Assembly (NCBI RefSeq): GCF_001429725.1
Contig: NZ_LMHV01000012.1
Location: 124,875 to 188,874 of the forward strand
Length of the DNA: 64,000 bases
Origin: Rhizobium sp. Root708
Lineage (GTDB): Bacteria; Pseudomonadota; Alphaproteobacteria; Rhizobiales; Rhizobiaceae
Direction of reading: 5' to 3'
Below, one piece after another: positions 46,066 through 55,315 of the stretch (position 1 is its first letter; each line of letters starts with the position of its first letter). A model generated the notes under the pieces. It worked only from the letters and a program-made list of their open reading frames with translations. It was not told the DNA's origin and did no database searches. The translations under genes were made by a program, and so were the position numbers.

Positions 46066-47565
46066 TCAGTCCGCCGGCGAGGATTGGTGCCGTGCCGCGT
46101 AGAAGGCCTTCGCATCCGCCGTGAAGGCGGCGCGTTGCTCGGTCCGCGTATAGAACATGTGGCCGCCAGGATAGACGTTCAGCGCCACGCGCCCTGCTGT
46201 CAGCGCCGTCGGCAAGTGGTCGATGACATAGCGGCTCACACCATACGGCGTGACGAGGTCGCTATAGCCGTGGGCGACAAGCAGGCGGAATGACGGGTTG
46301 GACGCAAGCAGTTCCCGGATGTCGTCGGTGATGCTCGCCTGCAAGCGAGATCCGCCGCCCCGGCTGCCCCATTCCCAGCGCCGGTTGATGTCGCTGTCGA
46401 GCAGCGAATAGGTCATATCGGTATGGAAGCCGAGCTCGTTGCGGGCATAGTTCGCAAAGATGCCGCCATAGGCGCGGGTGAAGCCGTCGAGAATGGGATC
46501 GTCGCCACGGCTCTCGTCTGTTTCAGGATAGGGATCCAAAGATGTGAAGGCCGCATCGTAGGGGCTGGCGACAAGCCCCTTGCCGGCCTGCTTTGCGAAC
46601 GAGCCGCCGAGGAAGCCACGGCTTTTCTCGACCACGCCGGCCTCGATCCCGGTCAGGTCGGCAACCTTCTTGTAGAACGCCTTGCCCGCGTCCCCTGTCG
46701 GAGGAGCGCCGGCGAGCGTCGTCAAGTAGTCGGTCAGCGCGAAATGCTCGGCATCCCGCTGGCGCGCAGGATCGAAGCTGTTGCGCCGATCCATTTCGGC
46801 CGCGGCGAGAGACGGAAGTTCCAGTGCGGCGCCGAGCGCGAACTGATCTGCACCGAACATCAGCTGTCCCTCGATGAGAGGCGAAAGCATGACGGCGCCG
46901 GAAACGATGATGCCCTGATTGTCCTTCAATGCATCCGCGACCTTCGCGGCGCGGAAACCGCCATAGCTTTCTCCGAGCAGATACTTCGGGGAAGCGGAGC
47001 GATTGTTATGCGCGACGTAGAGGGCGATCGCCTTGGCTATGGTGTCGGCGTCCGCGTTGACGTTGTAGTATTTGGAAGCGTCGTCGGCCTTCGCCGTCCG
47101 GCTCCAGCCGGTGCCGATCGGGTCGATCAGCACGAGGTCGGTAAAGTCGAGCCAGGTCTGCGGATTGTCCGTGAGCTTTGCGTGGGCACCATCGTCGCCC
47201 TTGGGGCCGAAATCGACGATCTTCGGTCCGACCAGGCCGAGGTGAAGAAAGGCGGAGGCGGCACCCGGCCCGCCGTTGAAGGCGAAGGTCAGCGGCCGAT
47301 CCGGATCGCCGTCCTTCTTGACATAGGCCGTGTAGAAGATCGCAGCACTCTGCGTCCCGTCCTGGCCAAAGAGATCGAGGGTGCCAGCCGTCGCCGCGTA
47401 GCTCAGCCTCTGCGTACCGATCGTGATCTCGTGCTGCGTGACGGAATCGCCAGGCAACAGCCGCAGGACGCCTTCGCGCGCCGTGCCGCCTTCTTCGGCG
47501 GCGCCCAGCCCCGGCGGCAGAGCAGCAAGCAGCGTCGCGACGAGAAACATGTATCGAAGCCGCAC
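46066..47565 (-). CDS. S10-family serine carboxypeptidase-like protein
   Basis: 499 residues from GTG 47565, with GGAGGG six bases upstream. A signal peptide covers about residues 1-22. FNGGPGAAS (oxyanion hole, 96-104), GESYGGFRA with nucleophile Ser200, an Asp in HGYSDLVTPYG and His in YPGGHMFYTR form the S10 triad. It is exported and probably removes C-terminal residues from peptides in the periplasm. It is between otsB and the CynX transporter without close coupling. Confidence 0.93.
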   Translation of the reverse strand: MRLRYMFLVATLLAALPPGLGAAEEGGTAREGVLRLLPGDSVTQHEITIGTQRLSYAATAGTLDLFGQDGTQSAAIFYTAYVKKDGDPDRPLTFAFNGGPGAASAFLHLGLVGPKIVDFGPKGDDGAHAKLTDNPQTWLDFTDLVLIDPIGTGWSRTAKADDASKYYNVNADADTIAKAIALYVAHNNRSASPKYLLGESYGGFRAAKVADALKDNQGIIVSGAVMLSPLIEGQLMFGADQFALGAALELPSLAAAEMDRRNSFDPARQRDAEHFALTDYLTTLAGAPPTGDAGKAFYKKVADLTGIEAGVVEKSRGFLGGSFAKQAGKGLVASPYDAAFTSLDPYPETDESRGDDPILDGFTRAYGGIFANYARNELGFHTDMTYSLLDSDINRRWEWGSRGGGSRLQASITDDIRELLASNPSFRLLVAHGYSDLVTPYGVSRYVIDHLPTALTAGRVALNVYPGGHMFYTRTEQRAAFTADAKAFYAARHQSSPAD

Positions 47566-47649
47566 GATTGTCCCTCCGGCAATGGCATTGACAGGCCTGA
47601 GCCTAGCATTGCCGGGCAGGGGGCGGGATCAACACTAGGTGATGCCGCG

Positions 47650-48939
47650 TTACTGCTTCTCGACGGTTCGCGCGCCGACATAGGACGCCCTTCCGGCATT
47701 CCAGCCATTGATCGCGGCGCCGGTGCCGAGAGCAACGAACAGCACGGCGCACCATGCGAAACTGCCCGTCCAGCCACGCAGTAACCCGACGATCAGCGGG
47801 CCGATCGCCGCAAGCAGGTATCCGACACATTGCGCCATGCCGGAAAGATGAGCGGCAACGTGCTGGTCGCGGGAGCGCAGCACGATCGTCGTCATCGCAA
47901 CGGCGATCAGCCCGCCCTGGCCAATCCCTTGTAGCACCGCCCACAGCCAGACGGTGGACAGCGGTGCAAACAGCAGGCCGAGCAGGGCAACGACCGCAAC
48001 GACGCAGAGCGAAGCGTTGATCAGCCGCTGATCCTTGCCCCTGACGGCGATCTGCGGGGCGACCAGGCAAGCCGCAGCCTGGACCATCACGGAAGCGGAA
48101 ACGATCGCGCCGGCGGTAACGCCATCCAGCCCGCGCTCGCGCAGGATCGGAACGAGCCAGCCGAAGACACAGTAGGCGAGAGCCGACTGCAGACCCATGA
48201 ACAGCGTTACCTGCCATGCGAGCCGGTCGCGCCACAGCCCTTCGACTGCAAAGCCGCTTCGCCGCGCTGCGTTCTTGGTCGTCAGGACTTGGGGCAGCCA
48301 GATCGCGCCGACGACGAGCGCCGGCAGCGCCCATCCCGCCAATGCGCCGGCCATGGAGCCGCCAAGGGCGCGCTCCAGCGGCAACGTAAGCCCGGCAGCG
48401 CTGGCAGCACCGGCGCACAGCGCCATCGTGTAGCACCCGGTCATCAATGCCGCGCGATCGGCGAAATCACGCTTCACGAGACCCGGCAGCAGCACGTTGC
48501 CGACGGCGATGCAGGCGCCGGCAAGCGCTGTCCCGATGAACAGCAGCGGCACCGACGAGGCGCCGCGTAAGGCTGTGCCGATTGCAAGCAGGAAGAGGAC
48601 GAAAAGCAGCGTGCGTTCGGAGCCGATCCGCTGCGACAGGCGCGGCGCCAGCGGCGAAAAGGCACCAAGGCAAACGACCGGCAAGGTCGTCAAAAGGCTT
48701 GCACCAAGTGCTGAAAGACCAAGCTCGCTGCGGATCTCCGGCAGGAGTGCGGATGCGCTGGAGAAAACCGGGCGAAGATTGAAGGCAATGAGGACAAGGC
48801 TGGCGCCGAGCACGAAGCGGCGCATGCTGCTCAGTCCGGTCGGCGCTTCCGGCTGCGGCACGCTATCGGCTTCGGCATCGATCAATTGCTCGTCCGCCAG
48901 ATCGTAGCTGCGCGCGGAATCTTGCAATGGGCTGGTCAT
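47650..48939 (-). CDS. MFS transporter of the CynX/NimT type
   Basis: 429 residues with about twelve membrane segments after a 30-residue polar N-terminus. VLIAFNLRPVFSSASALLPEIRSELGLSALGASLLTTLPVVCLGAFSPLAPRL is the start typical of CynX/NimT proteins, which move cyanate, nitroimidazoles or similar small anions. Its start overlaps the GntR gene by 4 bases (ATGA), so the two are cotranscribed and the regulator probably controls the transporter. The substrate is unknown. Confidence 0.92.
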   Translation of the reverse strand: MTSPLQDSARSYDLADEQLIDAEADSVPQPEAPTGLSSMRRFVLGASLVLIAFNLRPVFSSASALLPEIRSELGLSALGASLLTTLPVVCLGAFSPLAPRLSQRIGSERTLLFVLFLLAIGTALRGASSVPLLFIGTALAGACIAVGNVLLPGLVKRDFADRAALMTGCYTMALCAGAASAAGLTLPLERALGGSMAGALAGWALPALVVGAIWLPQVLTTKNAARRSGFAVEGLWRDRLAWQVTLFMGLQSALAYCVFGWLVPILRERGLDGVTAGAIVSASVMVQAAACLVAPQIAVRGKDQRLINASLCVVAVVALLGLLFAPLSTVWLWAVLQGIGQGGLIAVAMTTIVLRSRDQHVAAHLSGMAQCVGYLLAAIGPLIVGLLRGWTGSFAWCAVLFVALGTGAAINGWNAGRASYVGARTVEKQ

Positions 48940-49613
48940 GAAAGGATCTTTCGGTCTAGGGCACCGAGAATAGGGGCCATGAAGCGGCGCACGGCGGCGT
49001 CGGCACTGGCCGGCTCGCCGGTGGCGATGGCGTCGATGATATCGGCATGCGCCTGCATGTCGGGCTCGGGGATTTCCGCCCCCAGCGTGGCCTCGATCGT
49101 CTCGGCGATGGAGGCGGCGAAGAAATCGTATATGTCGACCATCGCCCGGTTGCCCGAGGCTGCGATGACGGCCTTGTGGAAGGCGAGGTCACGTTCGACG
49201 AAGGCCGCCTTGTCGCCACCTTCGAAATTGCCGCGCCGTTCCAGAAGGCGCCGAAGCTCGACGATGATGTCGGGTGTCTGCCGCAGCGCCGCCAGGCGCG
49301 CTGCCTCGACATCGAGGGCGCAGCGGGCTTCGAACTGGTCGCGCAGGCTCGCGCGCCGCGCCATGCTGAGCGGCGTACTGGCGTCCGTGGTCGACAGGAC
49401 ATAGGTGCCCGACCCCTGCCTCGTCTCCAGAAAACCTTGTGATGCCAGCACGCGGACAGCCTCGCGGATGGTCCCACGGCTGACGGAAAGCATAGCTGAG
49501 AGCGTCGTTTCGTTCGGCAGTTTCTCGCCGATATCCCAGCGCTTCGAGACAATCTCGCTGCGTATGGCCGCAATCGCGGTGTCTGCCAGGTTGGTCTTGG
49601 TCAGAGGTTGCAT
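48936..49613 (-). CDS. GntR-family (FadR subfamily) transcriptional regulator
   Basis: 225 residues. The winged helix (AAIRSEIVSKRWDIGEKLPNETTLSAMLSVSRGTIREAVRVLASQGFLETRQGSGTYVL) is followed by an all-helical FCD domain (from about residue 95), where Asp and His side chains bind metal or a carboxylate. It overlaps the transporter gene by 4 bases. A palindrome 16-30 bases before the start (49626-49642) could be its own operator. Confidence 0.94.
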   Translation of the reverse strand: MQPLTKTNLADTAIAAIRSEIVSKRWDIGEKLPNETTLSAMLSVSRGTIREAVRVLASQGFLETRQGSGTYVLSTTDASTPLSMARRASLRDQFEARCALDVEAARLAALRQTPDIIVELRRLLERRGNFEGGDKAAFVERDLAFHKAVIAASGNRAMVDIYDFFAASIAETIEATLGAEIPEPDMQAHADIIDAIATGEPASADAAVRRFMAPILGALDRKILS

Positions 49614-49625
49614 GGGTATCTCATT

Positions 49626-49642
49626 AAATCATCAGATGACTT
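49626..49642 (-). promoter_or_regulatory. Candidate GntR autoregulatory operator
   Basis: TCATC-A-GATGA is a perfect 11-base palindrome (49629-49639) extended by AAA and TTT outside one mismatch. It lies just upstream of the GntR ribosome site, in the right place for self-repression. GntR/FadR operators are short palindromes of this size, but no exact consensus is claimed. Confidence 0.35.
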
Positions 49643-49687
49643 TATGAATAATCCATGCCGTCTGTCGCGTCAATCGATCTGCTGAAA

Positions 49688-49721
49688 TTGGAAAAGGGCC
49701 GCGCGAAGCGACCCTTTCCAT
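49688..49721 (-). terminator. Terminator-like hairpin after the 23-codon ORF
   Basis: On the minus strand AAAGGGTCGC...GCGGCCCTTTTCC folds into a stem (AAAGGG with CCCTTT, GC with GC, two mismatched positions) with a short TTTT on its far side. It lies about 55-85 bases downstream of the small ORF's stop and upstream of the GntR promoter, so it would isolate the two. Confidence 0.55.
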
Positions 49722-49774
49722 GAGTTCTGGCCTGTAACCGGCCGGACCGTCAAAGCGATCCTAGGAAGGTGGGT

Positions 49775-49846
49775 TTAGAGCGAGGGCTGCCTCGCCTTCA
49801 TCACCACTTCCATGCCCATTACGAGGTCTGAAATCTCATTAGACAT
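49775..49846 (-). CDS. Possible 23-residue small protein, function unknown
   Basis: ATG 49846 is preceded by AAGGAAGG seven bases upstream, a near-perfect ribosome site, and the frame runs 23 codons to TAA. The product is MSNEISDLVMGMEVVMKARQ plus PSL, amphipathic and rich in Met and Val. The 3' end of the frame overlaps a GCGAGG/CCTCGC hairpin, and a terminator-like hairpin follows. Together they suggest an expressed short transcript. Coding potential of such a short frame cannot be proved from one genome. Confidence 0.4.
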   Translation of the reverse strand: MSNEISDLVMGMEVVMKARQPSL

Positions 49847-50057
49847 TGGATCACCTTCCTTTCGTTCTGTTGTCGATGGATAGAAGGTAGGACGATTCGT
49901 CATAGATGCAAGAAAAAACCGGAAAGCCTGCTTCGGCGTTTCTTTCGGCGAAACGCGGCTTGCGACTAGGCGCGACCGGATTTTTGAATATTTACAATCA
50001 GGTGCGATCCGAAGGCGCCTCCCGAATTCGGGCGTGCGGCCTGTGGATCACCTGTGT
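49847..50057. other. Leader region of the 23-codon ORF and pirin gene 3' side
   Basis: Part of a 444-base stretch (49614-50057) with no larger gene. It should contain the promoter of the short ORF (AT-rich around 49870-49900) and the end of the pirin transcript. Open frames on the plus strand across 49906-50370 run antisense to pirin and look spurious. Confidence 0.4.
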
Positions 50058-50969
50058 TCAATGCGCGGCCTTTATGAAGGTGCCGTTCTGCAATTCGCGC
50101 ATCGCCTGGTTGATCTCTTCGCGCGAGTTCATCACGATCGGGCCGTGCCAGGCGACCGGTTCCTCGATCGGCTTGCCGGAAACGAGCAGGAAGCGAATGC
50201 CTTCGTCTCCGGCTTGCACCGTCACTTCATCGCCGCTGTCGAACACCACAAGCGTGCGGTTGCCCGACATGTCGCGGATGTTGAGCTCCTCTCCGTTGAC
50301 CTCCTTCTCGACACGCACGCCGAAAGGCTTCGAAGCGTCGCGGAAGGTGCCCGAGCCGGCGAAGATGTAGGCGAAGGCATTGCGATAGGTATCGACAGGC
50401 AGCCGCTTCTTCTTACCAGGGGGGACCGACACGTCGAGATAGATCGGCTCCGCCGCGATCCCGTCGACCGGGCCGGCCTTGCCCCAAAAGTCGCCACAGA
50501 TGACCCGAACCGCCGTGCCGTCGTCATCGACGACAACGGGAATGTCCGCCGACTTGACGTCCTGATAGCGCGGCGCCGTCATCTTCATCGACGAGGGGAG
50601 GTTGGCCCATAGCTGGAAGCCGTGCATGCGCCCGGCGAAATCACCCTTCGGCATTTCCTGGTGCATGATGCCGCTGCCGGCCGTCATCCATTGAATGTCG
50701 CCCGCACCAAGCAGGCCGCGATTGCCGAGGCTGTCGCCATGCTCCACCGTGCCGGCGAGTACGTAGGTGATCGTCTCGATGCCGCGATGCGGGTGCCACG
50801 GAAAGCCGCGGATGTACTCCGCCGGATTGTCGTTGCGGAAATCGTCCATCATCAGGAACGGATCGGTCATCGACGGATCCCCGAAGCCGAAGACACGGTG
50901 CAGCTTCACGCCGGCGCCTTCCATGGTCGGGGTTGCAGTGCTCATATGCTTTACGGGACGGATCGACAT
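50058..50969 (-). CDS. Pirin-family bicupin protein
   Basis: 303 residues. The N-terminal cupin carries the metal ligands in FPWHPHRGIETITYVLAGTVEHGDSLGN (HxH...E), and MTAGSGIMHQEMP is the following motif. The C-terminal domain (about 160-303) is the second cupin. Bacterial pirins may act as quercetinase-like dioxygenases or bind partners such as pyruvate dehydrogenase; the role here is unknown. GAGGA precedes the start. Confidence 0.92.
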   Translation of the reverse strand: MSIRPVKHMSTATPTMEGAGVKLHRVFGFGDPSMTDPFLMMDDFRNDNPAEYIRGFPWHPHRGIETITYVLAGTVEHGDSLGNRGLLGAGDIQWMTAGSGIMHQEMPKGDFAGRMHGFQLWANLPSSMKMTAPRYQDVKSADIPVVVDDDGTAVRVICGDFWGKAGPVDGIAAEPIYLDVSVPPGKKKRLPVDTYRNAFAYIFAGSGTFRDASKPFGVRVEKEVNGEELNIRDMSGNRTLVVFDSGDEVTVQAGDEGIRFLLVSGKPIEEPVAWHGPIVMNSREEINQAMRELQNGTFIKAAH

Positions 50970-51231
50970 GGCATCCTCGCTGGGGGGTGAACTTGACGCG
51001 ACTATAGCGGCTTGGGCTCATCCTGCGAAATCGGCACCCACGGGAACGCACTGTTCACAAAAGAAGATGTTGCATCGCGCGATTTGATCACGTCGATCGT
51101 CCGAATTTCGTCATCTTCCGCTTGCAAGCCACGGATCTGTTTAGTTCTTATTAACCATCGGATTCGACAATCATCGTCGCGTTTCAGCATTCGCCTGCTC
51201 CTGCGGAGAGTGGGTTCAGGAGTGAAAAAGC
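50970..51231. other. Divergent intergenic region, pirin / class II amidotransferase
   Basis: 262 bases. It contains a TTAACCAT (51151-51158), a CtrA-like half-site, about 75 bases before the amidotransferase start, and CAGGAG just before that start. No gene is seen. The half-site is weak evidence. Confidence 0.35.
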
Positions 51232-52047
51232 ATGTGTCGCTGGGCAGCCTATCGCGGAGACCCGCTCTATCTCGAGGAGCTGGTATCCTCGCCCGCGCAT
51301 TCCCTGATCGAGCAGTCGCACTGCGCCACCCGCGCCAAGACGCCCACGAACGGCGATGGCTTCGGTATTGCCTGGTATGGCGATCGTCCGGAGCCTGGCC
51401 GCTACCGCGATACCTTGCCGGCGTGGTCCGACTGCAATCTGCGGAGCCTGGCACGGCAAATCCGTTCGCCGCTGTTTCTGGCGCATGTGCGCGCGGCAAC
51501 CGGCGGCGGCACGCGTCGCGACAACTGTCATCCCTTCGTCTTCGAAAACTGGTCGTTCATGCACAACGGGCAGATTTCCGGCTTCGAGCGTTTGCGCCGG
51601 CCGATGGAAGCGATGCTTGATGATGAGCTGTTCAACGCCCGCGGCGGCACGACGGATTCGGAGTTGATGTTCCTGCTGGCGCTGCAGTTCGGCCTGCGCC
51701 AGAGGCCGGTCGCCGCCATGGCGGAGATGATCGGCTTCGTGGAGGGCCTCGCCCTCAACATTCTCGGATCGGCGCTCGTTCGCTACACGGCGGCGTTCTC
51801 CGATGGCAAATCGCTCTACGCCATTCGCTACGCGACGGACAGCAAGGCTCCAACGTTGTACGCATCGACCCTCGGCGGCGGCTTTTGCCTCGTTTCCGAG
51901 CCGCTCAACGACGACGTCGATGCATGGGCCGAAATTCCGGATGGAAGTGCCGTCGTGCTTGGGGAAGACGGGATCGATATCACCCCGTTCGGCGGCGAGA
52001 AGCCATCGGAAGCTTCGCCTCGGCTCGTTGTCGCTATGCCTGCCTGA
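51232..52047 (+). CDS. Class II glutamine amidotransferase (YafJ/EgtC-like)
   Basis: 271 residues. Cys2 directly after the Met is the N-terminal nucleophile, with NGDGFGIAWYG, FLAHVRAATGGG and FMHNGQISGF forming the glutaminase pocket. There is no synthase domain, so the ammonia acceptor is a partner or unknown. EgtC-type members act in ergothioneine synthesis, but no egt genes are near. The last 14 bases overlap the convergent coaBC end. Confidence 0.9.
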   Translation: MCRWAAYRGDPLYLEELVSSPAHSLIEQSHCATRAKTPTNGDGFGIAWYGDRPEPGRYRDTLPAWSDCNLRSLARQIRSPLFLAHVRAATGGGTRRDNCHPFVFENWSFMHNGQISGFERLRRPMEAMLDDELFNARGGTTDSELMFLLALQFGLRQRPVAAMAEMIGFVEGLALNILGSALVRYTAAFSDGKSLYAIRYATDSKAPTLYASTLGGGFCLVSEPLNDDVDAWAEIPDGSAVVLGEDGIDITPFGGEKPSEASPRLVVAMPA

Positions 52048-53245
52048 GGCGCTCGGCGATCAGGGCGGCGAGCTTTGCCGCGACGTCTTCCTTGGTCAGA
52101 TCCGGCCACTGCTCGATGCCGTCGCGGCCGACGATCTTCACCCTGTTTCTCACCCCGCCCATGATGCCGGTCGCCGGCGAAACGTCGTTCGCGACGATGA
52201 AGTCGGCGCCCTTGCGCTCCAGCTTCGTCTTGGCGTTGTTCTCGATGTCTTGCGTCTCTGCGGCGAAACCGACGACCAGCTTCGGCCGCATCGTATGATG
52301 GCCGATCGTCTTCAGGATGTCGGGGTTTTCGGTCAATGCCAGCGTCGGGATGGATTCGCCCGGGTGCTTCTTGATCTTCTGATTCGATGCCGACGCCACG
52401 CGCCAGTCCGCGACGGCTGCCACCATCACGGCGATGTCCGCCGGCAGCGCGGAAAGCACCGCGTCCCGCATTTCTTCCGCCCGTTCGACGTGGATCACCG
52501 TGACGCCAGGCGGATCCTGTATTGCGACCGGACCGGAAACCAGCGTGACCTCGGCGCCGAGTTTGGCGAGCGCCGAAGCAATGGCGTGACCTTGCCGGCC
52601 GGACGAGCGATTGGCGATGTAGCGGACGGGATCGATCGGTTCGTGCGTGGGGCCCGACGTGACGACGGCCTTTCGACCGGCGAGCGGCCTCGGACCTTTG
52701 TCGAGTAGTGCTTCCGCCGCAGCGACGATGTCGAGCGGCTCGGCCATGCGGCCGACACCGGCCTCCCGGCTCTCGGCCATCTCTCCAGCCATCGGGCCGA
52801 CGAAGCGGATCCCGTCAGTGCGCAACGTTTGGATGTTGCGCTTGGTGGCCGGATGCGCCCACATATGCGGGTTCATCGCCGGTGCTGCGAGCACCGGCTT
52901 GTCGGTCGCGAGCAGAACGGTGGAGGCGAGGTCATCGGCGATCCCGGCCGACATCTTCGCCAGAAGATCGGCGGTCGCGGGCGCGATGAGCACCAGGTCG
53001 CAATCACGCGCCAGCCGGATATGCCCGACATCCTGTTCGTCCTGCCTCGAAAACAGGTCCGTGAAAACGTGATCCGCGGCAAGGGCTCCGACGGCAAGAG
53101 GCGTGATGAACTCCTGCGCACCCTTTGTCATCAACGGGCGAACCGAGGCGCCGCGTTCCCGCAGCCGGCGAATGAGGTCGAGACTCTTATAGGCTGCGAT
53201 GCCGCCCGAAATGATGAGGAGGATGCGCTTGCCGTTGAGAACCAT
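52034..53245 (-). CDS. coaBC: Bifunctional phosphopantothenoylcysteine decarboxylase / synthetase
   Basis: 403 residues from ATG 53245, with AGGAG upstream. The N-terminal CoaC flavoprotein begins ILLIISGGIAAYKSLDLIRRL and includes the substrate loop APAMNPHMW. The C-terminal CoaB half has VVTSGPTHEPIDPVRYIANRSSGRQG and KKHPGE...LALTENPDIL. It converts 4'-phosphopantothenate plus cysteine to 4'-phosphopantetheine for CoA. From memory its usual rhizobial neighbour is ubiB; here about 6.5 kb of other genes intervenes. Confidence 0.97.
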   Translation of the reverse strand: MVLNGKRILLIISGGIAAYKSLDLIRRLRERGASVRPLMTKGAQEFITPLAVGALAADHVFTDLFSRQDEQDVGHIRLARDCDLVLIAPATADLLAKMSAGIADDLASTVLLATDKPVLAAPAMNPHMWAHPATKRNIQTLRTDGIRFVGPMAGEMAESREAGVGRMAEPLDIVAAAEALLDKGPRPLAGRKAVVTSGPTHEPIDPVRYIANRSSGRQGHAIASALAKLGAEVTLVSGPVAIQDPPGVTVIHVERAEEMRDAVLSALPADIAVMVAAVADWRVASASNQKIKKHPGESIPTLALTENPDILKTIGHHTMRPKLVVGFAAETQDIENNAKTKLERKGADFIVANDVSPATGIMGGVRNRVKIVGRDGIEQWPDLTKEDVAAKLAALIAERLRQA

Positions 53246-53314
53246 GGCTCCTGTCCGTCTCACATGTCACTGTGGATGAACCCTAAGCCCTTGGCGTATA
53301 ATAAGCAATCGGCC

Positions 53315-54238
53315 TCAGGCTGGTTGCCGTCGGGCGGCTTTGCTGAAGATGGCGATCGCCGCGAAGACACCGGCGAGCTGCAGTAGCGATCCGCCGGCTT
53401 CCGCAACCGTCGGCCAACGCTGCTCGAAGACGAAACCGAAGACGAGGCCGAACAGGGTCTCCGCCACGATCAGTTGCGCCGCGAGCGCAAGCGGTAGCCG
53501 CCGGGACGCTATCATCCATAGCAGCGTGGCAAGCCAGGCGCCGGCAATGCCCATCAGAAGTGACCAGAGAATGAACCTGACAAGGTCGATCTCGGTATAG
53601 CTGATCGAATGGTTGAGCGACGTCAGCGGGATCAGCACGAGACTACCGAGACCTGCGCCGATCCCCTGAAGGCCGGTCCATTGCAGGATGTCGGGCGCAT
53701 TGGTGGATTGCATCGCGGCGGTGCTCGCCAGGCCGTAGATGACCCAGAGCACGAGGCCGATGCCCGCCGAGCCGATACCGAGAACGATCATCGAGTGGTC
53801 ACCCTCGGGGGCCGACGCGAAAACCGAAACGTTCACCCAGGCGATACCGAGCGCGATCAGCAGCAAGGGCACTGCGAGAAGCCGCCAGGAAACCGAGCGA
53901 TCACGGAAATTCGCGATCAGCGCGAGGAGGACAGGCATCGTGCCGATGACGAGCGGTGGAATGGCGGCACCCGCAAACCTTACGGCGTATGAAACGCTGA
54001 CGAAGTAACCGACATAGCCCACGCCGCCGAGAAGCAGGGCGGTGATGACCATGCGCGGCGGCATCCCCCGCGGGCGAAAGCGCGGATAGACCATCAGCAC
54101 CACGCTTGCGAGCGCGAACAGGCCATAGCGGGTAACTGTCAGGTCGAGGGTCGTGAAAGGAGCGATGGCGCGCGGAACGACGAAGGTCAGCCCCCACAAC
54201 GCACATGTCGCGATGCCGCACAGAATACCGATCAGCAT
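53315..54238 (-). CDS. DMT-superfamily (EamA) transporter
   Basis: 307 residues with ten predicted membrane segments in two EamA repeats. The first starts ILCGIATCALWGLTFVVPRAI; the second is around ILGIGSAGIGLVLWVIYGLAS. GGAGA precedes the start. It resembles metabolite or amino acid exporters, but the substrate cannot be told. It is monocistronic between coaBC and the SDR genes, and may belong to the accessory block. Confidence 0.92.
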   Translation of the reverse strand: MLIGILCGIATCALWGLTFVVPRAIAPFTTLDLTVTRYGLFALASVVLMVYPRFRPRGMPPRMVITALLLGGVGYVGYFVSVSYAVRFAGAAIPPLVIGTMPVLLALIANFRDRSVSWRLLAVPLLLIALGIAWVNVSVFASAPEGDHSMIVLGIGSAGIGLVLWVIYGLASTAAMQSTNAPDILQWTGLQGIGAGLGSLVLIPLTSLNHSISYTEIDLVRFILWSLLMGIAGAWLATLLWMIASRRLPLALAAQLIVAETLFGLVFGFVFEQRWPTVAEAGGSLLQLAGVFAAIAIFSKAARRQPA

Positions 54239-54406
54239 GGATATCTCCGGGGCAGGTCAGCCCCAATCCAATGAAAGAGGAAGGAATCGGATCACCGATC
54301 TCCGAGGCACTATGCCCCAGATCGGATTTGCGCAAGCGTCAGAGTGCGACACGCGGTTGGCTACGTCCGCTTTCCGAGGCAAATGCGCTGCTGCCCTGAC
54401 ATCGCG

Positions 54407-54437
54407 AAAAAGCCGCGGCGAATGCCGCCGCGGCCTT
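54407..54437 (-). terminator. Rho-independent terminator of the first SDR gene
   Basis: GCCGCGGCG (54412-54420) and CGCCGCGGC (54426-54434) make a perfect 9-base stem with a 5-base loop. On the minus strand it is followed by TTTTT (from 54407-54411). It lies about 25 bases after the SDR stop at 54460. Confidence 0.88.
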
Positions 54438-54459
54438 GAAAAACATCGGACTGGACGTG

Positions 54460-55209
54460 TCAGAGATTGCTCATGCCACCGTCGATGACAAGTTCGCTGC
54501 CGACGATGTAGCGCGCCTCGTCGGAGGCAAGGAAGACGATCGTCTTGGCGACCTCGATTGGATCGCCAAAGCGACCGACCGGAATCTGCGACTGGATGTG
54601 CGCGGCCATCGCAGCGGCGTCGGCGGCGGAAGAGCCGAGCTTGTCGTAGAGCGGTGTCGCGATCGGGCCGGGGCTGACGGCGTTGACGCGAATGCCGCGA
54701 CCGATCAGTTCGCCCGACAAGGTCTTTGCGAGTGTCAGCAGCGCGCCCTTGGTCAGGGAGTAGACGCTGGAGTTCGGCATTCCGATATGCGCGTTGATTG
54801 AGGTGTTGAGCACGATCGAGGCCTGCTTCGAGAACAGCGGCAACAGGGCCTGGATCAGGAAGAACGGACCTTTGACATTGATCGCGACCGACTTGTCGAA
54901 GGCGTCCTCGCCCCACTGTTCGAGGGGACCGAACTCGGCAACCCCTGCATTGATGAAGAGGATGTCGAGGTGTCCGAAGGCGTCGCTGATCGCGCCAGCA
55001 ACGATCTTCTGACCGGCGACGTCACCGGCATCCGCCTGGATGACCAGGGCCTTGTCGCCGAATTCGGCGCGAGCGGCCTCGACGCTGCGGGCGCTGCTGC
55101 CGGTGATGGCGACACGTGCGCCTTCAGCAATGAATTGGCGGGCCGTTTCGAGGCCGATGCCGCTGGTGCCGCCCGTGATGAGCGCCGTCTTCTCTTGTAA
55201 GCGTGCCAT
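54460..55209 (-). CDS. Short-chain dehydrogenase/reductase
   Basis: 249 residues, classical SDR length. ALITGGTSGIGLETA is the TGxxxGxG cofactor loop, FINAGVAEFGP is the NAG motif, and the catalytic Ser/Tyr/Lys is in SINAHIGMPNSSVYSLTKGALL (YxxxK). The end VGSELVIDGGMSNL is typical. The acidic or neutral residue after beta-2 (TGSSARSV) suggests NADP. The substrate is unknown. The next SDR lies about 107 bases upstream on the same strand. Confidence 0.93.
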   Translation of the reverse strand: MARLQEKTALITGGTSGIGLETARQFIAEGARVAITGSSARSVEAARAEFGDKALVIQADAGDVAGQKIVAGAISDAFGHLDILFINAGVAEFGPLEQWGEDAFDKSVAINVKGPFFLIQALLPLFSKQASIVLNTSINAHIGMPNSSVYSLTKGALLTLAKTLSGELIGRGIRVNAVSPGPIATPLYDKLGSSAADAAAMAAHIQSQIPVGRFGDPIEVAKTIVFLASDEARYIVGSELVIDGGMSNL

Positions 55210-55273
55210 TGTCTGTGTCCTTGTGAGCCGTGGGCCAGTGGCCCATCTGAGGGAATGCTTTTCGTCGAGGCCA

Positions 55274-55305
55274 ACTGCTCCGGCGGGTTTGCCGACCGGA
55301 GCAGT
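55274..55305 (-). terminator. Hairpin after the second SDR gene
   Basis: ACTGCTCCGG (55274-55283) and CCGGAGCAGT (55296-55305) form a perfect 10-base stem with a 12-base loop, 11 bases after the stop of the SDR gene at 55316. There is no U tract. A smaller palindrome TGGGCC-AGT-GGCCCA lies at 55231-55245. Confidence 0.45.
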
Positions 55306-55315
55306 CGTCGGATCG

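Noticed and set aside
50058..50612. Plus-strand frames across the pirin gene
   Set aside because: Antisense shadows of a well-supported pirin; no domains.
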